A stretch of DNA of 64,000 nucleotides from Streptomyces lycii (lineage in GTDB: Bacteria > Actinomycetota > Actinomycetes > Streptomycetales > Streptomycetaceae), in NCBI RefSeq assembly GCF_009735685.1, contig NZ_WHPN01000426.1, positions 1-64,000 on the forward strand, written 5' to 3'. The position numbers were made by a program, and so were the translations under genes. The notes under the pieces were generated by a model. That model searched no databases and was not told the origin of the DNA. It saw nothing but the letters and a program-made list of their open reading frames with translations. Positions within the stretch are counted from its first letter, which is position 1. Each line of letters begins with the position of its first letter. Below are positions 10,705 to 19,644 of the stretch, in pieces.

Positions 10705-13461
10705 ATGGCCTCACGTACGTCCGGCAAGGGTTCCCAGGGCACGGCGGGCACCTCCAAGCCGCGCGGCGGCCGATCCGCGGGCCCCGCGAAGAAGGCGCCC
10801 GCGAAGAAGGCGGCGGCCAAGAAGGCCGCTCCGCGGAAGGCGCCCGCGAAGAAGGCCCCGGCCAAACCCGCGCCGTCCCCGACCGGCGGCGTCTACCGCC
10901 TCGTACGGGCCCTGTGGCTCGGCCTCGCCCACACGGTGGGCGCGCTGTTCCGGGGCATAGGCCGCGGTGCCAAGGGCCTGGATCCCGCGCACCGCAAGGA
11001 CGGGCTCGCGCTGCTGCTGCTCGGCATCACCCTGATCGTCGCCGCCGGCACCTGGTCCAGCCTCGACGGCCCGGTCGGTGAACTCGTCGAGATGCTGGTG
11101 ACGGGCGCCTTCGGCCGCCTCGACCTGCTGGTGCCGATCCTCATCGGGACCGTCGCCGTACGGCTGATCCGCCATCCGGAGAAGCCGGAGGCCAACGGGC
11201 GGATCGTGATCGGACTTTCGGCCCTGGTCGTCGGCGTGCTCGGCCAGGTTCACATGGCCTGCGGCTCACCGGGCCGCGGCGAGGGCACCGAGGCGATCCA
11301 GGACGCGGGCGGGCTGATCGGCTGGGGCGTCTCCAAGCCGCTGGTCTTCACCGTCGGCGAGGTGCTGGCGGTGCCGCTGCTGGTCCTCGTCACCGTCTTC
11401 GGGCTGCTCGTCGTCACCGCCACCCCCGTGAACGCGATCCCGCAGCGGCTGCGCGCGCTCGGCGCCCGGCTGGGCCTGGTGGAGCCCGCCCCCGCGGCGG
11501 GCGACGCCCTGTCGGAGGACGACGCGGCGTACGACGAGGACTGGCGCAAGACGCTGGAGCCCGCGCCCCGCCGCCGTTCGTCCCGCTCCGCGGCGGCCGC
11601 GGCCGCCGCGGACGCCGACGAGGACGAGGCCGTGGAGGCCGCACCGGTGCGGCGGAAGCGTTCCCGTCGCACGGCCGGCGCGCAGCCCGCGGTGCGCTCC
11701 GGGGAGCCGGACGCCGTGGACGTCGCGGCGGCCGCCGCGGCCTCCCTGGACGGCGCGGTGCTGCACGGGGTGCAGCCCTCGCCGCTGGTGGCCGGGCTCA
11801 GCCACAGCGTCGGTGAGCGGACGGCCGAGGTGCCCGGGGCCCGGGGTGCGGAGGAGGCGCGTCCGGTCGAGCGGGCTCCCGCGAGGGACGCCGCGGCGGA
11901 GCGTGCCGTACCGGATCTCACCCGCGGGGCCGAGGAGCCGCCCCGGCCGCTGCCGGCCCGGGCGGAGCAGCTCCAGCTCTCCGGGGACATCACCTATGCG
12001 CTGCCGTCGCTGGGCCTGCTGGAGCGCGGCGGTCCGGGGAAGACGCGCAGCGCCGCCAACGACGCGGTGGTGAACTCCCTGCAGAACGTCTTCTCCGAGT
12101 TCAAGGTCGACGCCGAGGTCACCGGTTTCACCCGGGGGCCGACGGTGACCCGTTACGAGGTCGAGCTGGGGCCCGCGGTCAAGGTCGAGAAGATCACCGC
12201 GCTGGCCAAGAACATCGCCTACGCCGTCGCGAGCCCCGACGTGCGCATCATCAGCCCCATCCCGGGGAAGTCGGCGGTGGGCATCGAGATCCCCAACACC
12301 GACCGCGAGATGGTCAACCTCGGCGACGTGCTCCGGCTCGCGGACGCCGCCGGTGACGAGCACCCGATGCTCGTGGCGCTCGGCAAGGACGTCGAGGGCG
12401 GCTACGTGATGGCCAACCTCACCAAGATGCCGCACATCCTGGTGGCGGGCGCGACCGGTTCCGGCAAGTCCTCGTGCATCAACTGCCTGATCACCTCGGT
12501 GATGATGCGGGCCACGCCGGAGGACGTGCGGATGGTCCTGATCGACCCCAAGCGCGTCGAGTTGACGGCGTACGAGGGCATCCCGCACCTGATCACGCCG
12601 ATCATCACCAACCCGAAGCGGGCGGCCGAGGCCCTGCAGTGGGTGGTCCGCGAGATGGACCTGCGCTACGACGACCTGGCGGCGTACGGCTACCGGCACA
12701 TCGACGACTTCAACGCCGCCGTCCGCAGCGGCAAGGCGAAGGCCCCGGAGGGCAGCGAGCGGGATCTCCAGCCGTATCCGTATCTGCTGGTGATCGTGGA
12801 CGAGCTGGCCGATCTGATGATGGTCGCCCCGCGCGACGTCGAGGACGCCATCGTGCGGATCACGCAGCTGGCGCGCGCCGCCGGCATCCATCTGGTGCTG
12901 GCCACCCAGCGGCCGAGCGTCGACGTGGTGACCGGCCTCATCAAGGCGAACGTCCCGTCCCGGCTGGCCTTCGCGACCTCCTCGCTGGCCGACAGCCGGG
13001 TCATCCTCGACCAGCCTGGCGCGGACAAGCTCATCGGCAAGGGTGACGGGCTGTTCCTGCCGATGGGCGCGGGCAAACCGACCCGTATGCAGGGCGCCTT
13101 CGTCACCGAGGAGGAGATCGCGGGGATCGTCGAGCACTGCAAGAAGCAGATGGCTCCGGTGTTCCGCGAGGACGTCACGGTGGGGACGGCGAAGAAGAAG
13201 GAGATCGACGAGGAGATCGGCGACGATCTGGACCTGCTCTGCCAGGCCGCGGAACTGGTCGTCTCCACGCAGTTCGGCTCGACCTCGATGCTCCAGCGGA
13301 AGCTGCGGGTGGGCTTCGCCAAGGCGGGGCGGCTGATGGATCTCATGGAGACACGGGGTGTCGTCGGCCCGAGCGAGGGGTCGAAAGCCCGCGATGTGCT
13401 GATCAAGCCCGATGAATTGGACGGAATGCTTGCCGAGATCCGTGGGGAGACTCAGTCGTAA
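10705..13461 (+). CDS. ftsK: FtsK/SpoIIIE-family DNA translocase
   Basis: This 918-residue septal DNA pump moves chromosomes out of closing sporulation septa. The N-terminus is Lys/Ala-rich, followed by hydrophobic membrane segments between about residues 95 and 250, an Ala/Glu/Arg-rich linker to about 420, and the motor domain with Walker A GATGSGKS (Lys588) and Walker B-like LLVIVDELADLMM. The C-terminal 70 residues match the gamma winged helix that reads KOPS-type sequences. Length and layout fit Streptomyces FtsK. There is no Shine-Dalgarno sequence, and the TAACCT box 6 nt upstream points to a leaderless mRNA. Confidence 0.96.
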   Translation: MASRTSGKGSQGTAGTSKPRGGRSAGPAKKAPAKKAAAKKAAPRKAPAKKAPAKPAPSPTGGVYRLVRALWLGLAHTVGALFRGIGRGAKGLDPAHRKDGLALLLLGITLIVAAGTWSSLDGPVGELVEMLVTGAFGRLDLLVPILIGTVAVRLIRHPEKPEANGRIVIGLSALVVGVLGQVHMACGSPGRGEGTEAIQDAGGLIGWGVSKPLVFTVGEVLAVPLLVLVTVFGLLVVTATPVNAIPQRLRALGARLGLVEPAPAAGDALSEDDAAYDEDWRKTLEPAPRRRSSRSAAAAAAADADEDEAVEAAPVRRKRSRRTAGAQPAVRSGEPDAVDVAAAAAASLDGAVLHGVQPSPLVAGLSHSVGERTAEVPGARGAEEARPVERAPARDAAAERAVPDLTRGAEEPPRPLPARAEQLQLSGDITYALPSLGLLERGGPGKTRSAANDAVVNSLQNVFSEFKVDAEVTGFTRGPTVTRYEVELGPAVKVEKITALAKNIAYAVASPDVRIISPIPGKSAVGIEIPNTDREMVNLGDVLRLADAAGDEHPMLVALGKDVEGGYVMANLTKMPHILVAGATGSGKSSCINCLITSVMMRATPEDVRMVLIDPKRVELTAYEGIPHLITPIITNPKRAAEALQWVVREMDLRYDDLAAYGYRHIDDFNAAVRSGKAKAPEGSERDLQPYPYLLVIVDELADLMMVAPRDVEDAIVRITQLARAAGIHLVLATQRPSVDVVTGLIKANVPSRLAFATSSLADSRVILDQPGADKLIGKGDGLFLPMGAGKPTRMQGAFVTEEEIAGIVEHCKKQMAPVFREDVTVGTAKKKEIDEEIGDDLDLLCQAAELVVSTQFGSTSMLQRKLRVGFAKAGRLMDLMETRGVVGPSEGSKARDVLIKPDELDGMLAEIRGETQS

Positions 13462-13603
13462 GAGTGGCGGAGGCAACCGTTTCGCCTGCTGATACGTCAC
13501 ATCGGACGAAGCGACGGACGGATGTGTGATCATCTGGCGTTCGGACCGCCCGATGGGCTACAAAGTCCGTCCTCCCGGTTGCCCCACCCTTTTGCACCAC
13601 CCC

Positions 13604-13609
13604 TAGACT
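13604..13609 (+). promoter_or_regulatory. Candidate promoter of the RodZ-like gene
   Basis: TAGACT (13604-13609) is a good -10 box. TTGCCC at 13579-13584 is a possible -35, with a rather long 19-nt spacer. Transcription from here would give a leader of about 35 nt including the ribosome site before GTG 13650. Confidence 0.4.
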
Positions 13610-13649
13610 GAACCTCCAGCAGGTGGCTACACGCTCGAAAGGCGCCCTC

Positions 13650-14444
13650 GTGCCCATCGGCAACTCCTCCGAAGACGACCGTCCTTCCGTCGGCCGAGCG
13701 CTCCAGCAGGCCCGTATCGACGCCGGACTGACCGTCGAACAGGTCAGTACGACGACCCGGGTGCGCATCCCCATCGTGCACGCGATCGAACAGGACGATT
13801 TCACCCGCTGTGGTGGCGACGTCTATGCCCGCGGCCACATCCGCACCCTGGCGCGTGCGGTGGGCGTCGACGCCACCCCGCTGATCGAGCAGTACGACGC
13901 CGAGCACGGCGGACGGCCCGCGCCGACCCCGGCCGCGCCGCTCTTCGAGGCCGAGCGGATCCGGCCCGAGCGGGGCCGGCCCAACTGGACGGCGGCCATG
14001 GTCGCCGCGATCGTCGCCGTCGTCGGTTTCGTCGGCTTCACCTTCTGGGGCGGCGGCGACGACGGGGGCACCCCGACCGCCGGGTCCACGCCCACGAAGT
14101 CCCCGCAGAGCGAGCCCGACCGCAAGAAGCCCGCCGACCCGAAGCCGGATCCGTCCGACAGCGCCATCGCGGCCGTGCCCGCGGACAAGGTCACGGTCAA
14201 GCTGACGGCCGAGGACGGAGCCAGCTGGGTCTCCGCCAAGGACCACAACGGCACCGTCCTCCACCAGGGCGTCATCGAGCAGGGCGACTCCAAGACCTTC
14301 ACCGACAAGCAGAAGATCGATCTGATCCTGGGGAACGCCGGCGGCGTACAGCTGTACGTCAACGGCAAGGAGGTCGACAACGAGTTCAAGCCCGGCGAGG
14401 TCCAGCGCCTGACCTACACGAAGGGCGACCCGCAGGCCGGGTGA
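13650..14444 (+). CDS. RodZ-like membrane protein with N-terminal helix-turn-helix
   Basis: This 264-residue protein has an Xre/HTH_25-type helix-turn-helix (about 10-80; GRALQQARIDAGLT, VYARGHIRTLARAVGVD), a Pro-rich stretch, one membrane segment (AAMVAAIVAVVGFVGF) at about 115-135, a Pro/Lys/Asp linker and an extracellular DUF4115-like beta domain. This is the RodZ layout, a bitopic cell-shape protein that links cytoskeleton and wall synthesis. In actinobacteria the gene between ftsK and rimO is commonly of this type, but its role is less defined than E. coli RodZ. GTG 13650 is chosen over GTG 13623 because GAAAGG lies 8 nt upstream and the conserved part starts soon after. Confidence 0.75.
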   Translation: MPIGNSSEDDRPSVGRALQQARIDAGLTVEQVSTTTRVRIPIVHAIEQDDFTRCGGDVYARGHIRTLARAVGVDATPLIEQYDAEHGGRPAPTPAAPLFEAERIRPERGRPNWTAAMVAAIVAVVGFVGFTFWGGGDDGGTPTAGSTPTKSPQSEPDRKKPADPKPDPSDSAIAAVPADKVTVKLTAEDGASWVSAKDHNGTVLHQGVIEQGDSKTFTDKQKIDLILGNAGGVQLYVNGKEVDNEFKPGEVQRLTYTKGDPQAG

Positions 14445-14510
14445 TCCGGACGGCGCGGAGCCGGAGGTTCCGCGACGGAGGGCTGGACTCGGGGTGTCGT
14501 CGGGACAAAG

Positions 14511-14522
14511 TAGTCTGATCCC
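14511..14522 (+). promoter_or_regulatory. -10 box giving a leaderless rimO transcript
   Basis: TAGTCT (14511-14516) is followed by exactly 6 nt and the rimO ATG. No ribosome-binding sequence is present. Confidence 0.5.
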
Positions 14523-16046
14523 ATGCCCGAACGCCGTACCGTCGCACTGGTCACCCTTGGCTGCGCCCGTAACGAGGTGGACTCGGAGGAGCTCGCAGGC
14601 CGTCTGGCGGCGGATGGCTGGGATCTCGTCCCGGAAGCCGCCGACGCGGACGTCGCCGTCGTCAACACCTGCGGATTCGTCGAGGCCGCCAAGAAGGACT
14701 CCGTCGACGCCCTGCTCGAGGCCAACGACCTCAAGACCGCCGCGGCCGAGGGCCGGGGGCGGACGCAGGCCGTCGTCGCCGTCGGCTGCATGGCCGAGCG
14801 CTACGGCAAGGAGCTCGCCCAGGCGCTGCCCGAGGCCGACGGCGTGCTCGGCTTCGACGACTACACCGACATCTCCGACCGTCTGCAGACCATCCTCTCC
14901 GGCGGGGTGCACGCCTCGCACACCCCGCGCGACCGCCGCAAGCTGCTGCCCATCACCCCCGCCGAACGGCAGAGCGCCGACGTGGCCCTGCCCGGCCACG
15001 GCGACGCCCCGGCCGACCTGCCGGAGGGCGTCGCGCCCGCCTCCGGGCCCCGGGCCCCGCTCCGCCGCCGGCTGGACAGCAGCCCCGTCGCCTCGGTGAA
15101 GCTGGCCTCGGGCTGCGACCGGCGCTGCTCGTTCTGCGCGATCCCGGCCTTCCGCGGGTCGTTCATCTCCCGCCGCCCCTCCGACGTGCTGGGCGAGACC
15201 CGCTGGCTCGCCGGGCAGGGCGTGAAGGAGATCATGCTGGTCTCCGAGAACAACACCTCCTACGGCAAGGACCTCGGAGACATCCGGCTGCTGGAGACCC
15301 TGCTGCCCGAGCTCGCCGCCACCGACGGCATCGAGCGGATCCGGGTCAGCTATCTCCAGCCGGCCGAGATGCGGCCCGGGCTGATCGACGTCCTCACCTC
15401 GACGCCGAAGGTCGCCCCGTACTTCGACCTGTCCTTCCAGCACTCCGCGCCCGGTGTGCTCCGCGCCATGCGCCGCTTCGGTGACACCGACCGCTTCCTG
15501 GAGCTGCTCGACACGATCCGCTCGAAGGCCCCGGAGGCCGGGGTCCGGTCGAACTTCATCGTGGGCTTCCCCGGCGAGACCGAGGACGACCTGGCCGAGC
15601 TGGAGCGTTTCCTCACCGGCGCCCGGCTCGACGCCATCGGCGTCTTCGGCTATTCCGACGAGGAGGGCACGGAGGCCCTGACGTACGACGGGAAGCTCGA
15701 CGAGGACACGATCGCCGAGCGGCTCGGGCACATCTCCCGTCTCGCCGAGGAGCTCACCGCGCAGCGCGCCGAGGAGCGGCTCGGCGAGACCCTCCAGGTG
15801 CTCGTCGAGTCCACGGACGGCGAGGACGGCCCCGTCGGGCGCGCCGCGCACCAGGCGCCGGAGACCGACGGCCAGACGCTGCTGACCCTGTCGCACGGGC
15901 TCGTCCCCGGCCGTATGGTCGAAGCGAAGGTGGTGGCGGCCGAGGGCGCCGATCTTGTCGCCGAGCCCCTCGCCGCCGGGAGCGCCGCCGGCGCCGGTGA
16001 CGGCGTGGCGTCCGGCGCGGTGTGTACCGAGGAGGCGGGCGTATGA
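14523..16046 (+). CDS. rimO: Ribosomal protein S12 methylthiotransferase RimO
   Basis: This 507-residue radical-SAM enzyme adds a methylthio group to the conserved aspartate of ribosomal protein S12. The N-terminal UPF0004 domain shows [11 protein letters not shown] and NTCGF, which supply cysteines for the auxiliary 4Fe-4S cluster. The radical-SAM motif CDRRCSFC gives Cys198, Cys202 and Cys205, and a C-terminal TRAM domain follows. LGCARN and the S12-type sequence distinguish it from MiaB, which is also present in the window. The C-terminal tail is Ala/Gly-rich. The stop codon overlaps the pgsA start (ATGA), so the two are translationally coupled. Confidence 0.95.
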   Translation: MPERRTVALVTLGCARNEVDSEELAGRLAADGWDLVPEAADADVAVVNTCGFVEAAKKDSVDALLEANDLKTAAAEGRGRTQAVVAVGCMAERYGKELAQALPEADGVLGFDDYTDISDRLQTILSGGVHASHTPRDRRKLLPITPAERQSADVALPGHGDAPADLPEGVAPASGPRAPLRRRLDSSPVASVKLASGCDRRCSFCAIPAFRGSFISRRPSDVLGETRWLAGQGVKEIMLVSENNTSYGKDLGDIRLLETLLPELAATDGIERIRVSYLQPAEMRPGLIDVLTSTPKVAPYFDLSFQHSAPGVLRAMRRFGDTDRFLELLDTIRSKAPEAGVRSNFIVGFPGETEDDLAELERFLTGARLDAIGVFGYSDEEGTEALTYDGKLDEDTIAERLGHISRLAEELTAQRAEERLGETLQVLVESTDGEDGPVGRAAHQAPETDGQTLLTLSHGLVPGRMVEAKVVAAEGADLVAEPLAAGSAAGAGDGVASGAVCTEEAGV

Positions 16047-16750
16047 CAGGAATCCCCGCGTCCGCGGCGGGCGGTGCGGGTCGTGCGCCGGTGCACGGAA
16101 AGCCGGCGGCAGGAGCGTCCGTGGCAGCCGTACGGCCGGCGCGGCTGTGGAACATCGCCAACATCCTGACGATGGCGCGGCTGCTGCTCGTGCCCGGCTT
16201 CGTACTGCTGCTGCTCCACAACGGCGGGTACGACCCGGTCTGGCGCGCGTTCGCCTGGGCGGCGTTCGCCATCGCCATGATCACCGATCTGTTCGACGGC
16301 CATCTGGCCCGGCGCTACAACCTCGTCACCGACTTCGGGAAGATCGCCGACCCGATAGCGGACAAGGCGATCATGGGTGCCGCGCTGGTCTGTCTCTCCG
16401 CTCTCGGCGACCTCCCGTGGTGGGTCACCGGGGTGATCCTGTTCCGGGAGCTAGGCATCACCCTGATGCGGTTCTGGGTCATCCGGCACGGTGTGATCCC
16501 GGCGAGCCGCGGCGGGAAGATGAAGACCCTCGCGCAGGGCACGGCGGTCGGCATGTACGTCCTGGCGCTCACCGGACCGCTCGCCACGCTGCGCTTCTGG
16601 GTGATGGGGGTGGCCGTGGTGCTGACCGTGGTCACCGGCCTCGACTACGTACGGCAGGCCGTGGTCCTGCGCCGCGCCGGGCTGGCCGGGCGGCGGCAGG
16701 GCGGTCCCTCCGGGGGCGCGGCCGGCGCGGCCGGGGGCGCGGAGCGGTGA
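16043..16750 (+). CDS. pgsA: CDP-diacylglycerol--glycerol-3-phosphate 3-phosphatidyltransferase
   Basis: This 235-residue integral membrane enzyme transfers glycerol-3-phosphate to CDP-diacylglycerol, the committed step to phosphatidylglycerol and cardiolipin. It carries the full CDP-alcohol phosphotransferase signature: D-LF-DG-HL-AR, then G and two spaced aspartates ([10 protein letters not shown]), and several membrane segments. ATG 16043 overlaps the rimO stop and has GGAGG upstream. Its own stop overlaps the cinA GTG. In many actinobacteria a pgsA paralogue sits in this ftsK-to-clgR neighbourhood, so it may be one of several PgsA-type enzymes in the genome and its exact head-group specificity is not proven by sequence. 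Confidence 0.9.
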   Translation: MTGIPASAAGGAGRAPVHGKPAAGASVAAVRPARLWNIANILTMARLLLVPGFVLLLLHNGGYDPVWRAFAWAAFAIAMITDLFDGHLARRYNLVTDFGKIADPIADKAIMGAALVCLSALGDLPWWVTGVILFRELGITLMRFWVIRHGVIPASRGGKMKTLAQGTAVGMYVLALTGPLATLRFWVMGVAVVLTVVTGLDYVRQAVVLRRAGLAGRRQGGPSGGAAGAAGGAER

Positions 16751-17262
16751 ACGGCAGCGCGGCCGCCGACGTACTGCACTCGATGGCAGCGCACGGGAAT
16801 ACGCTCGCGGTCGCGGAATCGCTCACGGGTGGGCTGGTGGCCGCGGAGCTCACGGCCGTCCCCGGCGCCTCGGCGGTCTTCCGCGGCGGGGTGACGGCGT
16901 ACGCCACGGAGCTGAAGCACGCGCTGCTCGGCGTGGACGCCGCTCTGCTGGCCGAGCGGGGCGCGGTGGACGCGGAGGTCGCGGAGCGGATGGCCGGCGG
17001 CGTGCGGCGGCTGCTGGGCGCCGACTGGGGCGCCGCGACGACCGGGGTCGCCGGGCCGGAACCGCAGGACGGCCGTCCGGTCGGCACCGTGTACGTCGCC
17101 GTCGCGGGGCCCGCCGGCCCGGCGCGGGTGCGGCGTCTGGACCTGTCCGGTGACCGGGAGACCATCCGCCGGGGGAGCGTTCGAGCAGTTCTCGAACTGC
17201 TGCGGGAAGAACTCCCTGAAAATGTGCGAACACAGAATACGGAACAGCGTGGGGGGAATTGA
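16747..17262 (+). CDS. cinA: CinA C-terminal-domain protein, nicotinamide-nucleotide amidase (PncC type)
   Basis: This 171-residue protein corresponds to only the C-terminal domain of CinA, which deamidates NMN to nicotinate mononucleotide in NAD recycling. The family motifs AESLTGGLVAAELT, FRGGVTAY and the TTGVAGP-type loop are present. The N-terminal CinA nucleotide-binding domain of full-length (about 410-residue) proteins is absent, as in stand-alone PncC enzymes. GTG 16747 overlaps the pgsA stop (GTGA), so it is translationally coupled as the third gene of rimO-pgsA-cinA. Confidence 0.9.
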   Translation: MNGSAAADVLHSMAAHGNTLAVAESLTGGLVAAELTAVPGASAVFRGGVTAYATELKHALLGVDAALLAERGAVDAEVAERMAGGVRRLLGADWGAATTGVAGPEPQDGRPVGTVYVAVAGPAGPARVRRLDLSGDRETIRRGSVRAVLELLREELPENVRTQNTEQRGGN

Positions 17263-17371
17263 TGTTTGCAGCCCTGAGTGAACACGTCATCGCTCCCCGC
17301 ACGGCCGCCGCCCGAGGCGGTACGGTGGGGCGAGAAGGATCCGGATCCGAGGTCCGAGGAGGGAGCCACCG

Positions 17372-17752
17372 ATGATTCTGCTCCGTCGCCTGCTGGGTGA
17401 CGTGCTGCGTCGGCAGCGCCAGCGCCAGGGCAGAACCCTGCGCGAAGTCTCCTCGTCGGCGCGGGTCTCCCTCGGCTACCTCTCAGAGGTCGAACGGGGG
17501 CAGAAGGAGGCGTCCTCCGAGCTGCTCTCCGCCATCTGCGACGCACTGGAAGTGCGGATGTCGCAGGTCATGCGCGAGGTGAGCGACGAACTGTCGCTGG
17601 CCGAGCTGGCGCAGTCGGCGGCGGACGAGACGGTGCCTGCGCCGATGCGGCCGATGCTCAATTCGGTCTCGGTGACGTCCGTGACGGGCGTTCCCGAGGA
17701 GCGCGTGACGATCAAGGCGCCCACCGAGGCGGTGGACGTCGTCGCGGCCTGA
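17372..17752 (+). CDS. clgR: ClgR, Xre-family activator of protease genes
   Basis: This 126-residue regulator has an N-terminal Xre helix-turn-helix (about 10-65; [27 protein letters not shown] in two parts) and a short tail. In actinobacteria ClgR activates clpP1P2, clpC and lon. The position immediately after pgsA and cinA and near ftsK matches the clgR locus of mycobacteria and corynebacteria. The protein ends in VVAA; a C-terminal Ala-Ala is the known recognition signal for ClpP-dependent turnover of ClgR-type regulators, giving feedback control. The start has a GAGGGAG ribosome site. A strong terminator follows at 17771. Confidence 0.92.
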   Translation: MILLRRLLGDVLRRQRQRQGRTLREVSSSARVSLGYLSEVERGQKEASSELLSAICDALEVRMSQVMREVSDELSLAELAQSAADETVPAPMRPMLNSVSVTSVTGVPEERVTIKAPTEAVDVVAA

Positions 17753-17770
17753 CGACCCAGTTGGTTCATG

Positions 17771-17814
17771 ACAGCGGAGAGCCCCGGACGGTGACGTCCG
17801 GGGCTCTCCGCTGT
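17771..17814. terminator. Strong terminator after clgR
   Basis: A perfect 19-bp inverted repeat (17771-17789 with 17796-17814) encloses the loop GGTGAC, 19 nt after the clgR stop codon. It is one of the longest perfect stems in the window. Confidence 0.9.
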
Positions 17815-17940
17815 CCGGTGCCGGCCTCTCCGCTGCTGTGATCCGCGTCACGAAGCCGGCGGCGTCCCGCGCACATGCCCGGCGGCGAGCGGGTATGCGA
17901 TGGTGGAGAAGGGTTGATCGGACAAACAGGAGGATTTCGG

Positions 17941-18429
17941 ATGTCTGTCGTCAAGAGCCCGCTGTCCGACGAGGGCGACCGCCGCGTCGTCGCGGAGGCT
18001 CTCCAGGGCGCCCTGGTGGATCTGGTCGATCTCTCGCTGGTGGCCAAGCAGGTGCACTGGAACGTGGTCGGCCCCCGCTTCCGCTCCGTACACCTCCAGC
18101 TCGACGAGGTGGTCGACACCGCCCGGCAGCACGCCGACACCGTGGCCGAACGGGCCGCGGCGCTCGGGATCTCCCCCGACGGCCGGGCCGAGACGGTCGC
18201 GAAGACCAGCGGCGCGGGGCCGGTGAAGGAGACCTGGATCAAGGACACCGACGCCGTGCAGACCCTGGCGGAAGCCCTCGGGGCCGTCATCACGCGGATG
18301 CGCGAACGGATCGAGGCCACGGACAAGCCGGACCCGGTGACCCAGGACATCATCATCACGCTGACCGGTGACCTGGAGAAGCACCGCTGGATGTTCGCCG
18401 CGGAGGACGCGGAGGGCTTCGGCGCCTGA
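17941..18429 (+). CDS. dpsB: DpsB-like DNA-protecting ferritin-family protein
   Basis: This 162-residue Dps family member is expected to assemble a dodecamer that oxidises and stores iron and can protect DNA under stress and in spores. The ferroxidase-site pattern is visible in KQVHWNVVGPRF and in the later LDEVVDTARQHADTVAERA with the acidic and histidine ligands. Streptomyces has three Dps proteins, and the one following clgR is DpsB. The ATG has a clear AGGAGG site. Dps genes of Streptomyces are commonly SigB-type osmotic-stress genes; GGGTAT at 17891 resembles a SigB -10, but I could not find a matching -35. Confidence 0.88.
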   Translation: MSVVKSPLSDEGDRRVVAEALQGALVDLVDLSLVAKQVHWNVVGPRFRSVHLQLDEVVDTARQHADTVAERAAALGISPDGRAETVAKTSGAGPVKETWIKDTDAVQTLAEALGAVITRMRERIEATDKPDPVTQDIIITLTGDLEKHRWMFAAEDAEGFGA

Positions 18430-18464
18430 TGCGGCGCCTGGGGTCCCTGCCGTGGCGGCTCGCG

Positions 18465-18493
18465 CCCGCGGGGCGCCCGGAGCGCCCCGCGGG
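18465..18493 (+). terminator. Terminator after dpsB
   Basis: A perfect 12-bp inverted repeat (18465-18476 with 18482-18493) encloses the loop CCGGA, 35 nt after the dpsB stop. Confidence 0.75.
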
Positions 18494-18501
18494 ACTCTCG
18501 C

Positions 18502-18762
18502 GGCGCCCCGGAGGGGCCTGAGGCTGGCGCCCCGGAGGAGCCTGAGGCTGCGGAGCCGGCGGGACCGAGCCTGAAGGCTTCGGTTCCCGGTGTCACGGGA
18601 GCCTGATGCCGGGTGCCCGGCGGCACCGGGCCCGCCCGGCGCGTCGCCCTGGGTCCTCGGGGCGCCCGAAGCCTGACGCTCGGGAGATCCCGGGCGGCAC
18701 CGTGCCCCGTGTTGCGGAGCCCCGCCACGAATGCCTGAAGCCGGGTGTCCGGCGGCACCGGG
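18502..18762. repeat. Short GC-rich repeats between dpsB and nei
   Basis: A 24-bp unit occurs twice in tandem (18502-18525 and 18526-18549) with one mismatch. A different 29-bp unit occurs at 18602-18630 and again at 18734-18762 with two mismatches. The whole gap 18430-18783 holds no plausible gene. Confidence 0.75.
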
Positions 18763-18783
18763 GCACGATCCGTCCGTCCCCGG

Positions 18784-19599
18784 TCACCCGCCCGTGGCGG
18801 CGTCCCCGGGGACGGGACCGGGCTGGCAGCGCGGGCACCAGTACGTGTCCCGCGCCTGGCTCGCCTCGCCCTGCAGACGGTGCCGTACCGGCGTTCCGCA
18901 GCGCAGACAGGGCTTGCCCGCCCTCCCGTACACCCACAGCGGCCGGTCCCCCCGGGGATCGGCCGTCGTCACGCGTGACACCCGGTCCTTGTTGACCTCC
19001 AGGAGCCGCTTGGCGAGCGTGGTCACCCGTTCGGGTGAAGGGGTGTCGCCCGTGGGAAGCCAGGGCGAGACCCGGAGCATGAAGCACAGCTCGGACTTGT
19101 AGACATTGCCGATGCCGGCCAGGTTCCGCTGGTCCAGCAGGGCCTCGCCGAGCGGTCGCGCCGGGTCGGACAGCAGCCGCCGCCGGGCCTCCGCGGCGTC
19201 CCAGTCCGGCCCCAGCAGATCCGGGCCGAGATGCCCGACCACCTCGTCCTCGTCGGCCGTGCGCAGCAGCGCCAGCACCGGCAGCCGGTATCCGACGGCC
19301 TGTTTCGCGGGCGTGGCCAGGATCGCCCGGATCTGGTGGGCGGGGCCGCCGCGCGGCCGCTCCTCCGCGCCGTAGACCCGCCAGGCTCCGTCCATCCGCA
19401 GATGGGAGTGGAGCGTCAGGCCGCCCTCGAACCGGGTCAGCAGGTGCTTGCCGCGCGGCAGCACCCCGAGGACCCGGCGGCCGGTGAGGTCGGTCGTGGC
19501 GAGCTTCGGGACCCGCAGGTCGGAGCGCACGAGGCGCTCTCCGGCGAGCGCTTCGCGCAGCCGGCGGGCCGTTCGCCAGACGGTGTCTCCTTCGGGCAT
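18784..19599 (-). CDS. nei: Fpg/Nei-family DNA glycosylase (Nei2-type endonuclease VIII)
   Basis: This 271-residue base-excision repair enzyme removes oxidised bases and nicks the abasic site. It begins MPEGDTVW, with catalytic Pro2 and Glu3; MPEGDTV rather than MPELPEV marks the Nei branch. The central helix-two-turn-helix region is GIGNVYKSELCF, and a C-terminal zinc finger with two CxxC pairs (CLRC and CPRC) is intact. GGAGG precedes the ATG. It lies 45 bp downstream of lhr on the same strand, the same pairing as lhr-nei of mycobacteria, which suggests a shared transcript and a joint role in repair. Confidence 0.92.
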   Translation of the reverse strand: MPEGDTVWRTARRLREALAGERLVRSDLRVPKLATTDLTGRRVLGVLPRGKHLLTRFEGGLTLHSHLRMDGAWRVYGAEERPRGGPAHQIRAILATPAKQAVGYRLPVLALLRTADEDEVVGHLGPDLLGPDWDAAEARRRLLSDPARPLGEALLDQRNLAGIGNVYKSELCFMLRVSPWLPTGDTPSPERVTTLAKRLLEVNKDRVSRVTTADPRGDRPLWVYGRAGKPCLRCGTPVRHRLQGEASQARDTYWCPRCQPGPVPGDAATGG

Positions 19600-19644
19600 G
19601 GCCCCATCATCCTCCGGTGCGTTCCGGCGTGTCCGGTGCGGGCA

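Noticed and set aside
17862-17896. SigB-type promoter for dpsB (GGGTAT at 17891)
   Set aside because: The nearest GNNTN element is about 24 bp upstream, outside the 14-16 bp spacing of SigB promoters.
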